Source: Ophiosphaerella korrae (taxonomy: Eukaryota; Ascomycota; Dothideomycetes; Pleosporales; Phaeosphaeriaceae). From it: DNA of 64,000 nucleotides. This document shows positions 31,240 through 42,390 of this stretch, piece by piece; positions within the stretch are counted from its first letter, which is position 1; each line of letters opens with the position of its first letter. Below the pieces are notes generated by a model. It worked only from the letters and a program-made list of their open reading frames with translations. It was not told the origin of the DNA and ran no database searches. Location: NCBI GenBank assembly GCA_028456385.1, contig JALNQF010000086.1, positions 62,001 through 126,000 on the forward strand, in the 5' to 3' direction. The position numbers and the translations under genes are program-made.

Positions 31240-32748
31240 ATGGTTTCCTATCCAGAGTCCGTGAGTGCTGAGCGCTCGCTGGCCATCCGGCGCCCGCCTT
31301 CCGTCCAGTCGCATTCGTCACGCGCCTCTACCGTCCGACGGCACCGGCCGCACCGATCGCACTTTGGAGGAGCAAACTACCAGCCGCAGAACGAATTCCC
31401 CATCTTCACCCACACCGGCGACGTCGAGATTCTGATCAGCAACGGCCGCAAGGAGCAGCGCTATCTGCTGCACAGGCTGATCCTGACACAATGCTCCGGC
31501 TTCTTCGAGGCTGGCACGAGCGAGGAGTGGGCCGCTGCTGGCGAGGGAAATCCAGCGCCATCGGCGCTGGCCAGAGTTCCGTCCGGATCACGGCCAGAGA
31601 AGTTGAAATGGAGGTATGAGTTGGATTGGGGCAAGGACGAGGACGACCTGCCCATGCTCGTACAGAAGGTGCACACCGCCACCATTGGACTACAAACGTT
31701 TGGGCTTACATTGGAATAGAAGAACCAACCCACCATATTCGGCGGCGACGTGACTCCGCCCGCGCAGCCGCCTCCTACGCACAACAAGCCCACGGCACCG
31801 CAGTCGGGCTTCTTCCGAAGCATGGCCAACTTCTCCACCATACACGTCCCAGCCACGCCCGAAACCGACCCAGACAACGACACGTTCCGAGACTACGACA
31901 ACCTGTTCAAGATATTCTACAACTATGCGCCCGCCCTCGACTCAGTCAACATCGCCAACGCCTACGTCGAGTGCAAATCCCTGCTGCAACTCGCCGACAT
32001 GTACGACGCACTCGAAGTCATCGGGCCGCGAGTCGACCACCACCTCCTCCGCTTCCAAGGTCGCCTCTGGAAACAAATCGCCAAATACCCGCCCAGCTAC
32101 CTCAAACTGGGCTACATGGCGCGCAGCAAAGCGATATTCGCCGAGGCCATGGTGCACGTCGTGGGCCAATGGCCCCAAGGCGTCGCACAACTGCGCAACC
32201 AGATCGCCGAGCCCGTCATCGAACTCATCGAAGACAAAGTCGACGAAATCGACGAACTCAAGGCGAAGATTGAGGTCCGGCTGTTCCGCCTCTCGCTCAC
32301 CACCTCCCGCGGCGACCGCGTGTCCCCCGCCACAAACTGGCTCGACTGGCTCGCCGTCTCGCTCTTCCGCCAATGGCTCGCAGAAAACACAAACCCGCCC
32401 CCGGCCCCCATCCTCAAATCCCCACGGCACCCATCCCGCGATACTACTACTGCTTTGCCCCCTCCGCCCGCCTTCAACACCGGTCGCGTCTTCCGCCTGC
32501 TGGGCCAGGCAGGTGCCGCGTACTTGGGCCACGACGAGTGCAAGCGCTTCCTGAGGCTCAATCCTGAGCAGTATAATCGCGAGAATTTACGCCGGTTTGA
32601 GCGCCGTATCGATGAGATTAAGGTCAAGGCTAAGGATGTGGTTAAGCCGCTTATGCGCAATTTTCTCGAGCTGGATCTGAGAGAGGGGGGTTTGCCATAT
32701 TTGACGTGTACAAGGGTTGATCCGCAAGATTTTCCGTGGGATGAGTAG
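31240..32748 (+). CDS. BTB/POZ-domain protein
   Basis: Two exons, 31240-31668 and 31720-32748 (intron 51 bp, donor GTGCAC, acceptor ATAG); 485 residues. After a basic Ser-rich start, residues ~48-150 form a BTB fold: GDVEILISNGRKEQRYLLHR, then LILTQCSGFFEAG, an insertion, and the core continuing in exon 2 with DYDNLFKIFYNYAPALDSVNI and AYVECKSLLQLADMYDALEV. The rest (~230-485) is alpha-helical and unrecognised. BTB domains dimerise and often bring substrates to Cullin-3 ligases or act in transcription; no partner domain is visible here. The donor GTGCAC is weak, but skipping the splice would end the protein after 159 residues. Confidence 0.82.
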
Positions 32749-33021
32749 GGAGGATTGGATTGGGGGTAGGGAGTTGGGGGAATGGGCAGTTTGCTTGGCG
32801 CTAGATACCCTTTTTTTTTTTTTTTTTTTTTTGGTCTGGTTTGGTTTGGGTGGGAGGTAATGGGATAAGATGTTGACGAAGATAGTAGATCATGATTCAC
32901 GCAATACATGTTACACCCCAAGTACTTTTTACCATACAGCCCCCACGCCGTCCGTCCCAAAACCAACACCCGTTGCTTCCATGCTCAAACTTAAAAAAAA
33001 TACAATGCACAGCCATACATC
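32749..33021. other. Spacer between convergent genes, with T-tract
   Basis: Holds both 3' flanks (BTB gene and UBC7). A run of about 23 T lies at 32810-32832. Confidence 0.7.
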
Positions 33022-33655
33022 TCACTCCTCCAAACTGTCCCGCACGCACTTCCTCACACGCTTCTTAAACTCGGGCGTATTATCCCGCCACAGCGACGCG
33101 GCCTCGACATTCGCGGGCGACTCGTCGTTGGGGCTGGACAGCATAGAGATGACGGACAAAAGGATCGTTTCGGGCGTTTGCACGGGCGACCAGCGCTCGG
33201 CAGCGGACTCGTAGCCGTACTTGTCTTCCTCGGGCGGGTGCAGGATGGAGATGCAGACTTCGCCGTTGGGGTAGACTGCGATGTGGAAAATCTGTTAGAA
33301 CAGGACTGAAGGGGGGGGGGGAAGGAGAGGGGGGAAGGTAAAACGCAACTGTTTGGATGAAAGATGCTGGTTTCGAAGCGCATTTTTGGCGGGAGCAAGG
33401 GGTACTCTGGGGGGAAAGTGAGGCGCGCGCGAAAGAAGCCGCCTGGGCGATAAAATCAGTGACTTGGGCTGTGAAATGAAGTGGGTGGCACGCACCACCG
33501 TAGAACTTTGTGTCGTCGTCAATCATCAGCATGACTTCCCACTCGAACACGTTGCTGTCGACCAGCCCGCAGCTGATGCCGGAGATGTTCTTGTCGTTCT
33601 GCATTTGCTTGAGTTGGCGGGCGAGTAGGCCGGCGGCGGCGGAGGAGGATGCCAT
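33022..33655 (-). CDS. UBC7: Ubiquitin-conjugating enzyme E2, UBC7/UBE2G type
   Basis: Three exons, 33655-33496, 33442-33350 and 33275-33022; 168 residues, the usual length for Ubc7. The fold is complete: [10 protein letters not shown] helix 1, [52 protein letters not shown] with the catalytic Cys, then the acidic-loop insertion [16 protein letters not shown] found only in Ubc7, UBE2G and Cdc34 types, and the C-terminal helices ending [13 protein letters not shown]. Ubc7 transfers ubiquitin at the ER membrane in protein degradation (ERAD), recruited by Cue1. Intron 2 has a weak donor, GTTGCG, but the protein is continuous only with it. The leader just upstream of the ATG is a run of CCA units in the mRNA sense. 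Confidence 0.93.
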
Positions 33656-34977
33656 GGTAGTGGTGGTGGTGGTGGTGGTGGTGGGGAGGGAGGGAGGGGG
33701 ATATGTGGGCGGAGGGGGGAGGGCGCAGTGTAGGCAGTCGGTGGGTGAGAGAGACGGATAGTATGGCGGGGCACTACGCAATAAGTATAATATGGCAGAT
33801 TGGGTGGCGGTTCAGCAGAGGGTCGCAGGTGTCAGAGGCAGAGTGGGCAATGTAGAGAGGTCCGGAAGCGTGTGGCCATGCAGCAATGGTTTGAGCAGCT
33901 TCTGGTCGAGTTTGTATCAAGTCGCGTCTCCAATGGATGGCGAGCATGTGGCGGTTGTTTGGCCAAGTGACAGGGATCCGTTGGGGAAGCTGGCTCGTCC
34001 CTTTCTTGTCGGCTGCATGGTCAGTCATGTGCTGGCCGTCTGGGAGCGGGAGGCGAAAAAGCCGGGCATGTCACGCGTTGCGCAGTCTTGGCTGTCTGCG
34101 TCGGTCGGTCCAAAACTCGAGCCGTGGTGTTGCAAGGCGTTGGCGGTGACTACTGGACCCTGAATGGAATGTCAACCGAGCTCGTCTCAGCCCTCTCGAG
34201 CCTCCGGTCCCTCCTCATTCTACTACCTATTCAAACGTATGAACAGACCGCCCTGCCATCAAGCCGCAATCCTTCGTCCTTCCTGACCCAGACTCGCGCG
34301 CAAACCTGCAGCACCAAGCTTTATGCCGCCCAATCATCACCGCCCCCAGCTCCAATAGCCTTTGTTACTAATCGCCGTGCCTGCTTATCTACTCCAAATA
34401 CTCTCGCTTTCCCATGTCCTCTCCACCATTTAAAACGGGTGCGAGGACCTGCACGTCGCCTCGAGAGTTCCCAACCCCCAGCCCCCACATGCTCCATCAG
34501 CAAACCTGGCAGCAGCATGGCACTCCTCAGCTCGCACAACGCCCCCCCCCCTGAAATCACCCATTGCCTCAACCATTCGCAGCGCGCTATCCACCATTTG
34601 ATCCATGTCCCGGCAACAACAAACTCATCTCACAGAATCGCCCTTTTTCAACGTTCCTCGTTCCAGTAGTGCCGACTATTGATACAGTGTTTAGCTGTGA
34701 GCTAGTTAGCCGAATCTAGCACCAATTTGGCCCTTCGGTAATGCACACCCTTCGTGCTAGCCTAGTATCTCATGGCAATCCTTGGCTCTTGTCAGATTAT
34801 ATTTCTACCGCGCACATGGGTTTTGCGCCAGGGGTTGTGTCGATCGGCAATAATACTTAAGTACTTAATTTTGCTCGTGCCCTGTCAATTTTTCTCGCTT
34901 GGCCTTTTACCTGGATTTTTGCATGCAATTTCGTCAAGAGTTACGACTGCCATGCTGCTTGGGTGCCGTTTTTGGAT
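33656..34977. other. Intergenic region between divergent genes
   Basis: Upstream regions of UBC7 (minus) and the kelch gene (plus). It starts with (TGG)n at 33661-33684. A 193-codon plus-strand frame at 34088-34669 begins with a non-ATG codon, is Ser/Pro/His rich and has no homologue I recognise, so it is not annotated. AT content rises from 34680 towards the kelch start. Confidence 0.55.
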
Positions 34978-37000
34978 ATGATTTTTTTGCTGGGCGTTGA
35001 GCGTGCAATTGTTTTGGCATGGGCATTTGCGGCGCTTTGGCATGGCGTGAATGCTCAGACGCCCAAGGTGCCAACGGTCAATCCGGTATCCAACTTTTGC
35101 TCGAGATGGTGTAAGTTGGCGGCTGGTGAAGAGATGTCGGCATTGCTAACTAGACTAGGGTCTCAGTCTGTAGTCAAGAATGATGTCCTCTATATCGATA
35201 GTGGATTACAGAAATGGTATGTGGGGTGGTTCTATCAAGGCTTGCGAAGCACCGCATCGCCTTGGCAATATCAACAACATCAACCGCTGAAAGGATGGGC
35301 AGAATCGCTCGCTGACTGTTGCTTAGGAATGGCACAGACATCAACCCACCCGTACTGGGAATCAACGGCAACATGCTGAGTATCCCGCTCAACTTCACCT
35401 GGGATTGGAAGACAACAAGTATCGTCATTGGCACCCAAGCCAAGAATGTCGTCAACCCAAAGACAGGCACATTACCACCAAGCCTATTTAGGGGCCACAT
35501 GTTCCAGGGCCCTGCCGATAAGCCCGACATCTATTTGTATGGCGGGACGACCTACATGGGCAATCAATCATCCGATGGACAAGATTCCTCAGCATATCCA
35601 CTATGGTCCTATACACCCGGTCCGGACTATCCTTGGAATCAATACTCCACATCAGTCGCATGGATGCCCAATCATGGGGCAGCAGCAGAAGCAATTGACC
35701 AAGGGCTAGCATTCTACTTAAATGGCCAGATCGACTGGGGCACCTCGGCCAAGACGCGGAGAATCAAAGGCGAAGACATGTATATGCCGCTTCCGGGCAT
35801 GGTCGTTCTTGATCTGAACAATCAGTCTGCCAACAATATCTCCACGGATGGTTTAAGGGGTGGGGCGCCGCGCGTTGGGGGTAGCATGGAGTATGTTGCT
35901 GGTGTCGGTGGCAAGGGTGTATTGGTTGCTCTGGGTGGCCAGATTCAACCCAATCTCACCAGCCCTACGGCAAATGTGAAGAAGGGAAGTTTAGTGAGTA
36001 CGACTCACAAGAGGCGATACAAGCAAACTAATCACCCCAGATCGACTTTGAAACAGTCGACATCTTCGACATCGACTCGTACCTCCGCGACCCCTCCACC
36101 AACGGCACCTGGTACGCGCAAAAAACATCTGGCGAAACCCCCCGCCCCCGCATCGATTTCTGCACAGTCGTCATGTCCGCCCCCGACAACTCCAGCTACC
36201 ACATCTACCTCTACGGCGGCATCGACCCACGCTCCGGCGAGGGCTTCGACGACGTCCGAGTCCTCACCCTCCCGTCCTTCACATGGACCAACGTCTGGCC
36301 CAATGGCCAATCCCCCCGCTGGGGCCACAGCTGCCATGTCGCCGGCAAGCGCCAGATGATTACTGTGGGCGGTAACATCACCAACACGGGCAACTGCGAC
36401 TGGGAGCTCAAGGGCGTCGCCGTCTGGAACCTCGTCGACTCCACCTGGGGCAGCATCTTCTCCACATCCCTCCCGCCCTTCCAGGTGTCGAAAAAAGTCC
36501 TGCCCGCCACCGGCGGCACCCCAAGTGGCCAGGCCACTATCACCGAACCGCCAACAGGCTGGACAGACCCCCGTCTCAAATCCGTCTTCGCCGCCCGCCA
36601 CGCCGCATCCCCATCTCCCACCCCTTCACCCGGCCCTAACCCAGGCTCCTCCAAAAGCCGCGTCCCCGCCATCGCAGGCGGGATTATCGGTGGGCTCGCC
36701 GGCCTTGCGCTGCTCACCTGGCTGCTCTTATATGTGCGCACGCGCCGCAAAGTGCGCCCCGCCGAGCTGGCAGATAACCCCTCCGCGCAGACGGAGCTCG
36801 CAAACGACAAGTACAGATCCGAATTGGCGGTCAACGAGAATCATCCGGCGGAGTTAGGGGGGGATATCCGGGTTGAGGCAGATGTGGATGTGAGGGCGGA
36901 GTTGTCGGGGACAAATACCGTGCCTGGGGGGGTGTTGGGGGTGCCGATTGTTAGGGTTACTGGGGAGGATAGGGAGGGGGATAGGATTGGGAGGGCGTGA
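34978..37000 (+). CDS. Kelch-repeat membrane glycoprotein
   Basis: Four exons, 34978-35110, 35159-35216, 35327-35993 and 36041-37000; 605 residues. The N-terminus (MIFLLGVERAIVLAWAFAALWHGVNA) is a signal peptide or anchor. The luminal/extracellular part has the shape of a kelch beta-propeller: FCSRWWSQSVVKNDVLYIDSG, IYLYGGT, RVGGSMEYV, LVALGGQ, HIYLYGGIDPRSGEGFDDVRVLTLPSF and CHVAGKRQMITVGG. Asn-x-Ser/Thr sites are frequent. A Pro/Ser-rich stalk precedes a single helix AIAGGIIGGLAGLALLTWLLLYV near residue 510, followed by a basic RTRRK stop-transfer motif and a ~80-residue polar cytosolic tail. So it is a type I surface protein. Proteins of this layout are common in filamentous fungi and their role is unknown. 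Introns 1-3 were placed by frame and consensus. Confidence 0.85.
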
Positions 37001-37022
37001 TGGAGATGTAGATATATAGATA

Positions 37023-37047
37023 TACATACATACATACATACATACAT
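37023..37047. repeat. TACA microsatellite
   Basis: About six TACA units just beyond the stop codon of the kelch gene, in the 126-bp gap to the convergent DGK1 stop. Confidence 0.85.
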
Positions 37048-37125
37048 GACTCGTCCGCCATTCTACGTAACGCCGTCGTCTACCGGGTACCGCTCGCGGG
37101 TCAAGAGAATCCATGTCATGTCGTG

Positions 37126-38335
37126 TCATGTGAGGGCCGCAACAAACGCCCACAGCCCCGCCCCGCACAGCACCGGAATCGTCAGATTGTCGTCCCACCC
37201 AAACACATCCACCGCCTCGCTTGCACTCGCTATCACGCCCGCCGCACCTGCCACGATGCCCAGCGCCCACGCGCCGTCCACGCGCTGCGCACCCACCACG
37301 TCCTGCGCAAACGGCGGCACAACGAGGTAGCCCTGAAACGCAAATGCGTGCACCCCCTCATTAAACTGCTTGTACGCCGGGCCCAAAACCGCGTACCACA
37401 CCCCCGCGGTGAGCACGCCCGTGACCATGGCCGCCAGACTCCCCGCGAGGCTCTTGCCGCAGCGAATCGCGGGGGTGTACCGGCCCCACAGCCGGCCAAA
37501 GGTGCTGGCCGCGGTGTCGCACCAGCTGAGCAGTAGGATGCTCATGACGGCGATGTCCTTGGGGCAGAAGCGGAGGACGATCCAGGCGCCGAGGAGGTAG
37601 GATATGACGCCGTTGTAGCCGTCGACTTCGGATTCGCGCATGAAGGCGCCGAGGCAGCGGATGTAGAAGCGGTTTAGCTTCCAGTTGCGGTGGCGGAGCA
37701 GGTCGGTGAGGGTTATGGGGATGAGGGTGGTCAGGAGGATGGGGTGGATGGAGGAGGTTTGGGTGCCGGAGGTGTAGAGGAGGAGGGCTAGGAAGCCGAT
37801 GGAGACGTGCAGGGTTTTGCGGGGGATTTCGTGTTTGTGGATCTGGGCGTGTTAGAAGTGGGGGGGGGGGAGGGGGAGGGGCATGTGGACGTACGAAGGA
37901 GCGCCATTCCTGGTGGATGGGGATGAGGCCGAGGGGCGAGGGGCTTCTGCTGAGTTCACGCCAGTAGGCGCGGTTGGCCTGCGCAGGACTGAGGTGGCCG
38001 TTCTGCGTCCCATTCTGCGAAAGGTCGAGCGTCTTCTTCACCCCGTTTGGCTGGCGGCGAGTGGTCGGGCCGCTCATGCGTCTCCTGCGCCCGCCGTCCA
38101 GCATGGGACTGCGACTTCTTGCGCGGGCACGCTTCTCCGGGTCGGAGCCGGACGAGTCCTCGTCGATGGGCGGCGGCGACTGCACTCTGTTGTCGAGCTG
38201 CCTGTTCTTGCGCGTCGAGGAGCGTGTCACGGGGCCGAAGTAGCCATCTTTTGCGCTGCCGCTGTCGGACGGCGGCGGCGTGGGCGAGATGACGCGCGGG
38301 GTGTGCGGGATTTGGTACTGGCGCGACGACTCCAT
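37126..38335 (-). CDS. DGK1: CTP-dependent diacylglycerol kinase
   Basis: Two exons, 38335-37895 and 37842-37126, intron 52 bp (GTACGT...CCAG); 385 residues. Exon 1 encodes a Ser/Pro/Arg-rich cytosolic N-terminus. The catalytic part starts at EWRSF|IHKHEIPRKTLHVSIGF and is a bundle of hydrophobic helices with the conserved pieces RHRNWKLNRFYIRCLG, MRESEVDGYNGVISYLLG, WCDTAASTFGRLWGR and GKSLAGSLAAM. These are the features of yeast Dgk1, an ER/nuclear-envelope enzyme of the dolichol-kinase/CTP-transferase fold that phosphorylates diacylglycerol with CTP and opposes the lipin Pah1. A longer start at 38686 in the same frame passes through an alanine run encoded by the GCT repeat, and is rejected as untranslated leader. 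Confidence 0.9.
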
Positions 38336-38502
38336 GGCTTCACGCCAGGTGGTGTGGAAGTAGGGCAGCGGAGGAGCGCGGATGACGCCGGAGAGCGAAG
38401 AGCGAGTCTGCGCGACAAGTAGGCCAATACCGGCCAGCAGACTCCGAACGTCGGGTAAGGTTGTGAGATGCACGTCGGGGGGCCGAGTGTGTGTTATAGA
38501 GG

Positions 38503-38533
<31 letters not shown>

Positions 38534-39062
38534 GCGCACCGCATGGGTGGCGGTGCTGGCGGAGGCAATGTCAAATAATTTTACACACGCTTCTCCAGCC
38601 GTGATTTCGTCCGTCCGCCGCGCATCGTCTGGCGAGACAGGAGATGCCACAGTGCGGGATGCGACGGGTGGTCGGGGTGCGTGCAATCTTGCTATTATTA
38701 TCTGGATTTACAATTTACGTGCAATCATGCGAATCGATGTCGTTCCTGTTCTTGGCGAGAGGTCCGGCTTGCATGTGAAAAGCGAGGGAGCAGACAAGGA
38801 TATCTGATGCTGCGGGCACGCACAGCAGACAGGTAATTAGGTGGCACCTGTTATCAGCCTGCCTTGTCGAGTCTTGTTCGCACACCACATCACAGGAGCA
38901 CTACGAAATATGACGACCGTGTCACGTACCGCTGCGTGGCGTCTGCGGCGAATCAGCTGGCTGCTCTGGCCAATCAGCACCCGTTCACCTTTTTTCATCG
39001 CAGCAAAAGTTCCAAGTCGCTTCGCGTCTGGAGAACAACACGTCTGACCAGCTCCGTTAAAC
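38336..39062. promoter_or_regulatory. Divergent promoter region DGK1 / SPB4
   Basis: 727 bp between divergent start codons. The DGK1 side contains a pure GCT repeat. No specific binding site could be assigned. Confidence 0.5.
38502..38528. repeat. GCT trinucleotide repeat, nine units
   Basis: Nine uninterrupted GCT units upstream of DGK1, probably within its 5' leader (AGC in the sense of that gene). Confidence 0.92.
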
Positions 39063-41005
39063 ATGGGCCCTCAGGCAAAACTAGATCGTGCGTTCAGCGC
39101 CTTGACCCCTGCGCTGTCAGAATGGATCCTCGAGGCCGTCGACGCCATGGGCTTTGTGAAGACGACACCTGTGCAGCATGCGGCCATCCCCATGTTCATG
39201 AAGAACTCTGATGTCGTCGTAGAGGCCGTGACTGGAAGTGGGAAAACGCTGGCGTGAGTGGAGAGATATAGTACATGCAATCAGTCTGACAATCATACAG
39301 CTACTTGATACCCATTGTTGAGCGACTTCTTCGCCTCGATGCGCCCATAAAAAAGCATCACGTGGGCGCCATCATTATCTCGCCCACCAGAGAACTGGCA
39401 ACGCAGATACACACAGTTTTATCCTCACTGCTAAAATTCCATGCGCCATCTGCAGCTTCCCTTGAGCCAGATGATGAAGACTCAGATATGGAGGACGCAG
39501 ATCGGCCACCAAAACCAGCATTTCCTCCTGGAACATTAAAAGTTGTGCCTCAATTACTCCTGGGCGGATCAGTCACGCCCGCTCAAGATCTCAGTGCCTT
39601 TCTGAAAAGGCCACCCAACATCCTCATCGGCACCCCTGGACGGCTGCTGGAACTCCTGCGCTCGCCACACGTCCACTGTCCCCAGTCTTCGTTTGACGCA
39701 CTGGTCCTCGACGAGGCAGATCGACTCCTGGATCTCGGTTTCAAAGAAGACTTGCAAAAGATCATCTCGCGGCTCCCCAAGCAAAGACGAACCGGTCTCT
39801 TCAGCGCAAGCATGAGCGACGCCGTCGACCAACTCATCCGCGTCGGCCTCCGCAACCCCGTGCGAATCGCCGTAAAAGTCAAAGCCAGAACAGCACTAAA
39901 CGGAAAGCCAGGCGAAGACAGCAAAATCGAAGACAAGCGCACACCAGCAAGTCTGCAAATGTCCTACCTTGTCCTCCCCGCCTCCCACAAGCTCCCCGCC
40001 ATCAACACCCTCCTATCCACCCTCTCCCCCCCTCCCCAAAAAACTATCCTCTACCTCGCCACCTGCTATGCCGTCGACTACTTCCAGCATGTGCTCCTGG
40101 AAATCCTCACAGCCCACGCCATCATCCCGCTCCACGGCAAACACCCGGACAAAGTGCGCCGCAAGAACTTCACTGCCTTCGTCGACAGCGTCGCGCCCAC
40201 GATCTTGCTCACTACCGACGTCGCCGCCCGCGGTCTCGACGTCCCTGCCGTCGATCTCGTCCTCCAACTCGACCCCCCTTCCGACCCAAAAACCTTCCTA
40301 CACCGCTGCGGCCGCGCCGGCCGCGCCGGCCGCCGCGGTCTCGCGCTCACGCTGCTCACCCCGGGCCCAGAAGAAGCCTACATCGACTTCCTTGCCGCGC
40401 GCCAAACGCCCGTGACGCCGTACCCCGCGACAACCATCACGCCCGCCGATGCGCGCGCGGCGACGGAGCGCATAAGGCGCAAGGTGCGCACTGACCGCGC
40501 GCTGTTCGACAAGGCGCAGCGCGGCTTCGTCTCGTGGGTGCGCGCGTACACCAAGCACGTCGCTAGCTCGATTTTCGATGTGGGCGCGCTCGACTGGGCG
40601 GAGCACGCGGCGGCGTGGGGACTGCTGACGCTGCCGGCGATGCCGGAGCTGAAGGGGTTCGAGGGCGATAGGCGGCTGGGGCAGACGCTGGATTTGGGGG
40701 CGTTTGCGTATAGGGATGGGGCGCGCGAGCGGGCGAGGGTGGCGGGGTGTGCGGTCCCGAAGGAGAAGAAGAGGCTTGTTAGGGAGGAGCGGGGGGCGAG
40801 GGCGTGGTCGGGGAAGAAGGGCGCGAAGGTGGTGAGGGAGGAGCGCAGGGGGAAGAAGGAGGTGAGGAGGGAGGCGGTGCGGGTGGGGAGGCTGAGTGCT
40901 GGGGAGAGGGGGGAGGAGGAGAGGGTGAGGGGGATGATTGAGATTGTGAAGAGGGGGGTCAGGGAGAGGGATGGGGAGGAGGTGTTTGAGGGGTTTGGCG
41001 AGTAG
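39063..41005 (+). CDS. SPB4: DEAD-box RNA helicase of 60S ribosome assembly
   Basis: Two exons, 39063-39253 and 39301-41005 (intron 47 bp); 631 residues. All DEAD-box motifs are seen: the Q-motif region [15 protein letters not shown], Walker [11 protein letters not shown] spanning the splice, [31 protein letters not shown] (motif III), [11 protein letters not shown] and [11 protein letters not shown]. The sequence around [25 protein letters not shown] and the conserved tail [34 protein letters not shown] identify the Spb4/DDX55 family, which works in the nucleolus on 27S pre-rRNA processing. A short acidic insertion ([15 protein letters not shown]) sits after motif Ia. The C-terminus is Arg/Lys/Glu rich. 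Motif III is SAS rather than the commoner SAT. Confidence 0.92.
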
Positions 41006-41315
41006 GCGAGATGTTTTGTTTGAGATCCTGCATATGGTTGATAGAGCTGCAAGATAGCAATGGGAGAAGAGGATAAGGATGCTTGAAATGATGCTGTACA
41101 TAGTTACCTTTGCGAGAAATTTTTGTCTATATCGAGTCGTCTACTTGTGACATGGAAAAACGAAAAAATAAAAAAATAAAAATAAAAAATAAAGCCATGA
41201 TACTGTACACCGTTGATGTTGATATGCCAGACTGCTGTCTTCAAAGACCAGTCGCCGCTAACAGCCCCTTCCCAAACGCCTCGCTATGCATGAATAACAA
41301 TAATAATAAAAAAAA
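41006..41315. other. Spacer between convergent genes
   Basis: 3' flanks of SPB4 and the TFIIE beta gene. A/T-rich, with AAAATAAAAA-type runs at 41160-41195, likely polyadenylation sequences. No gene. Confidence 0.6.
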
Positions 41316-42110
41316 CTACTTGCGCATGCCTGAAAAGTCCTTGAGGATATGAGCCATATGGGTATTAGTCTGCTTGCCGCCCCTCCGGGGGGCACGCTTC
41401 TTCTTCTGCTTGGGGCCGCCGTTGTTGATCTGGCGCGGCGCACTAGCAGCATGCAAGCCGACATTCATAAGCGTATTGCGCAGATCGTCCGGATTAGCAG
41501 GAATGGCAATCTTATGCCACTCGTTGCGGAACTCGGGGTCCATGGTGTACATGAGGGAGGGGTCATTGTCCCAGACGGTCTTGGCGACGCCGTCCTTTGT
41601 GCGCTTGACAAGCACCTCCTTTTTGTCCTCCATGGCCTTGATGTCGTCTGCGACGGTGGCCCAGCCGTCCTTGAGGTCCTTGATCGACAGGCCCTGCGCC
41701 GACTTCTGGTTTTGCAGGTAGCCCTTGAGCTGCGCGGGGTTGCGGATGTCGAGCTTGGGCTTGTAGCGGTACGTGTCGTTGGAGGCGTTCCAGGAGATGC
41801 GGTTGCCCGCGCTGTCGGAGCGGAACAAGGTGCGCAGCTGTTCGCGCTGCATGTCGCCGTACCGCACGCCCAGGAAGGCCATGATCTCGTCGAACGTCAG
41901 CCATTTTTGCTGGTCGCGCAGATGGTCGATGGTGTAGGTGAGGCGCGTGTAGACGTGCTCGCCGGTGCCTGTGTCGGCGGGCTGCGAGTAGACGACGCCG
42001 CCGGCATTTTCCACCGGGCGCTTTCGCTTTGCGCCGCTGGCTGAGGCGTTGGAGGGCGTGGGCGACGGTGCGTTGACGCGCGAGGCCGAGCTTGCCTTGA
42101 GGAAGGACAT
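41316..42110 (-). CDS. TFA2: Transcription initiation factor IIE, beta subunit
   Basis: Single exon of 264 residues from the ATG at 42110 (MSFLKASSAS). After a Ser/Pro-rich start with the basic KRKRP motif, two winged-helix domains follow: the first with YTRLTYTIDHLRDQQKWLTFDEIMAFLGVRYG, the second with YRYKPKLDIRNPAQLKGYLQNQ and IKDLKDGWATVADDIKAMEDKKEVLVKR. The C-terminus is strongly basic (KQKKKRAPRRGGKQ). This is the layout of yeast Tfa2 and human GTF2E2, which bind promoter DNA in the RNA polymerase II pre-initiation complex and help load TFIIH. A longer in-frame start at 42311 is not favoured because it would extend into the leader shared with the divergent MLP1 gene. Confidence 0.93.
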   Translation of the reverse strand: MSFLKASSASRVNAPSPTPSNASASGAKRKRPVENAGGVVYSQPADTGTGEHVYTRLTYTIDHLRDQQKWLTFDEIMAFLGVRYGDMQREQLRTLFRSDSAGNRISWNASNDTYRYKPKLDIRNPAQLKGYLQNQKSAQGLSIKDLKDGWATVADDIKAMEDKKEVLVKRTKDGVAKTVWDNDPSLMYTMDPEFRNEWHKIAIPANPDDLRNTLMNVGLHAASAPRQINNGGPKQKKKRAPRRGGKQTNTHMAHILKDFSGMRK

Positions 42111-42390
42111 GGTGGGGAAAAGAGGGTTAGTGAGCAGGTGAAGTTGAGCTGGAGCTAATAGGTAGATATCTGCAGGGGTGGGCAGGCGCTGGCCTTGGCG
42201 TTTGTCTATTGACGGCTGGCCCGTGCCAGGAGCTTGAGGTAAAGGCGCTTCACGCACAACAAAGCGCGCGACCGCCTCAACTAACAACCAACGCCCACTT
42301 CCTTGTTTCAACTCTCCTTTGTCCTTTCGTCCTGCATCTGTCTTCCCTCCCTCGACGATGCAGCTGGCTTTTCACTAGTTGCACTCCACC
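42111..42390. promoter_or_regulatory. Divergent promoter region TFA2 / MLP1
   Basis: 280 bp between divergent start codons; carries both promoters and leaders. No motif assigned. Confidence 0.5.

Noticed and set aside
34088..34669. 193-codon plus-strand open frame
   Set aside because: Does not begin with ATG, low-complexity Ser/Pro composition, lies in the promoter region between two divergent genes.
38336..38686. Extended DGK1 start at 38686
   Set aside because: The extension is translated repeat and leader sequence (alanine run from the GCT repeat) and precedes a normal start at 38335.
42111..42311. Extended TFIIE beta start at 42311
   Set aside because: Runs through the leader region shared with MLP1; the start at 42110 gives the usual family length.
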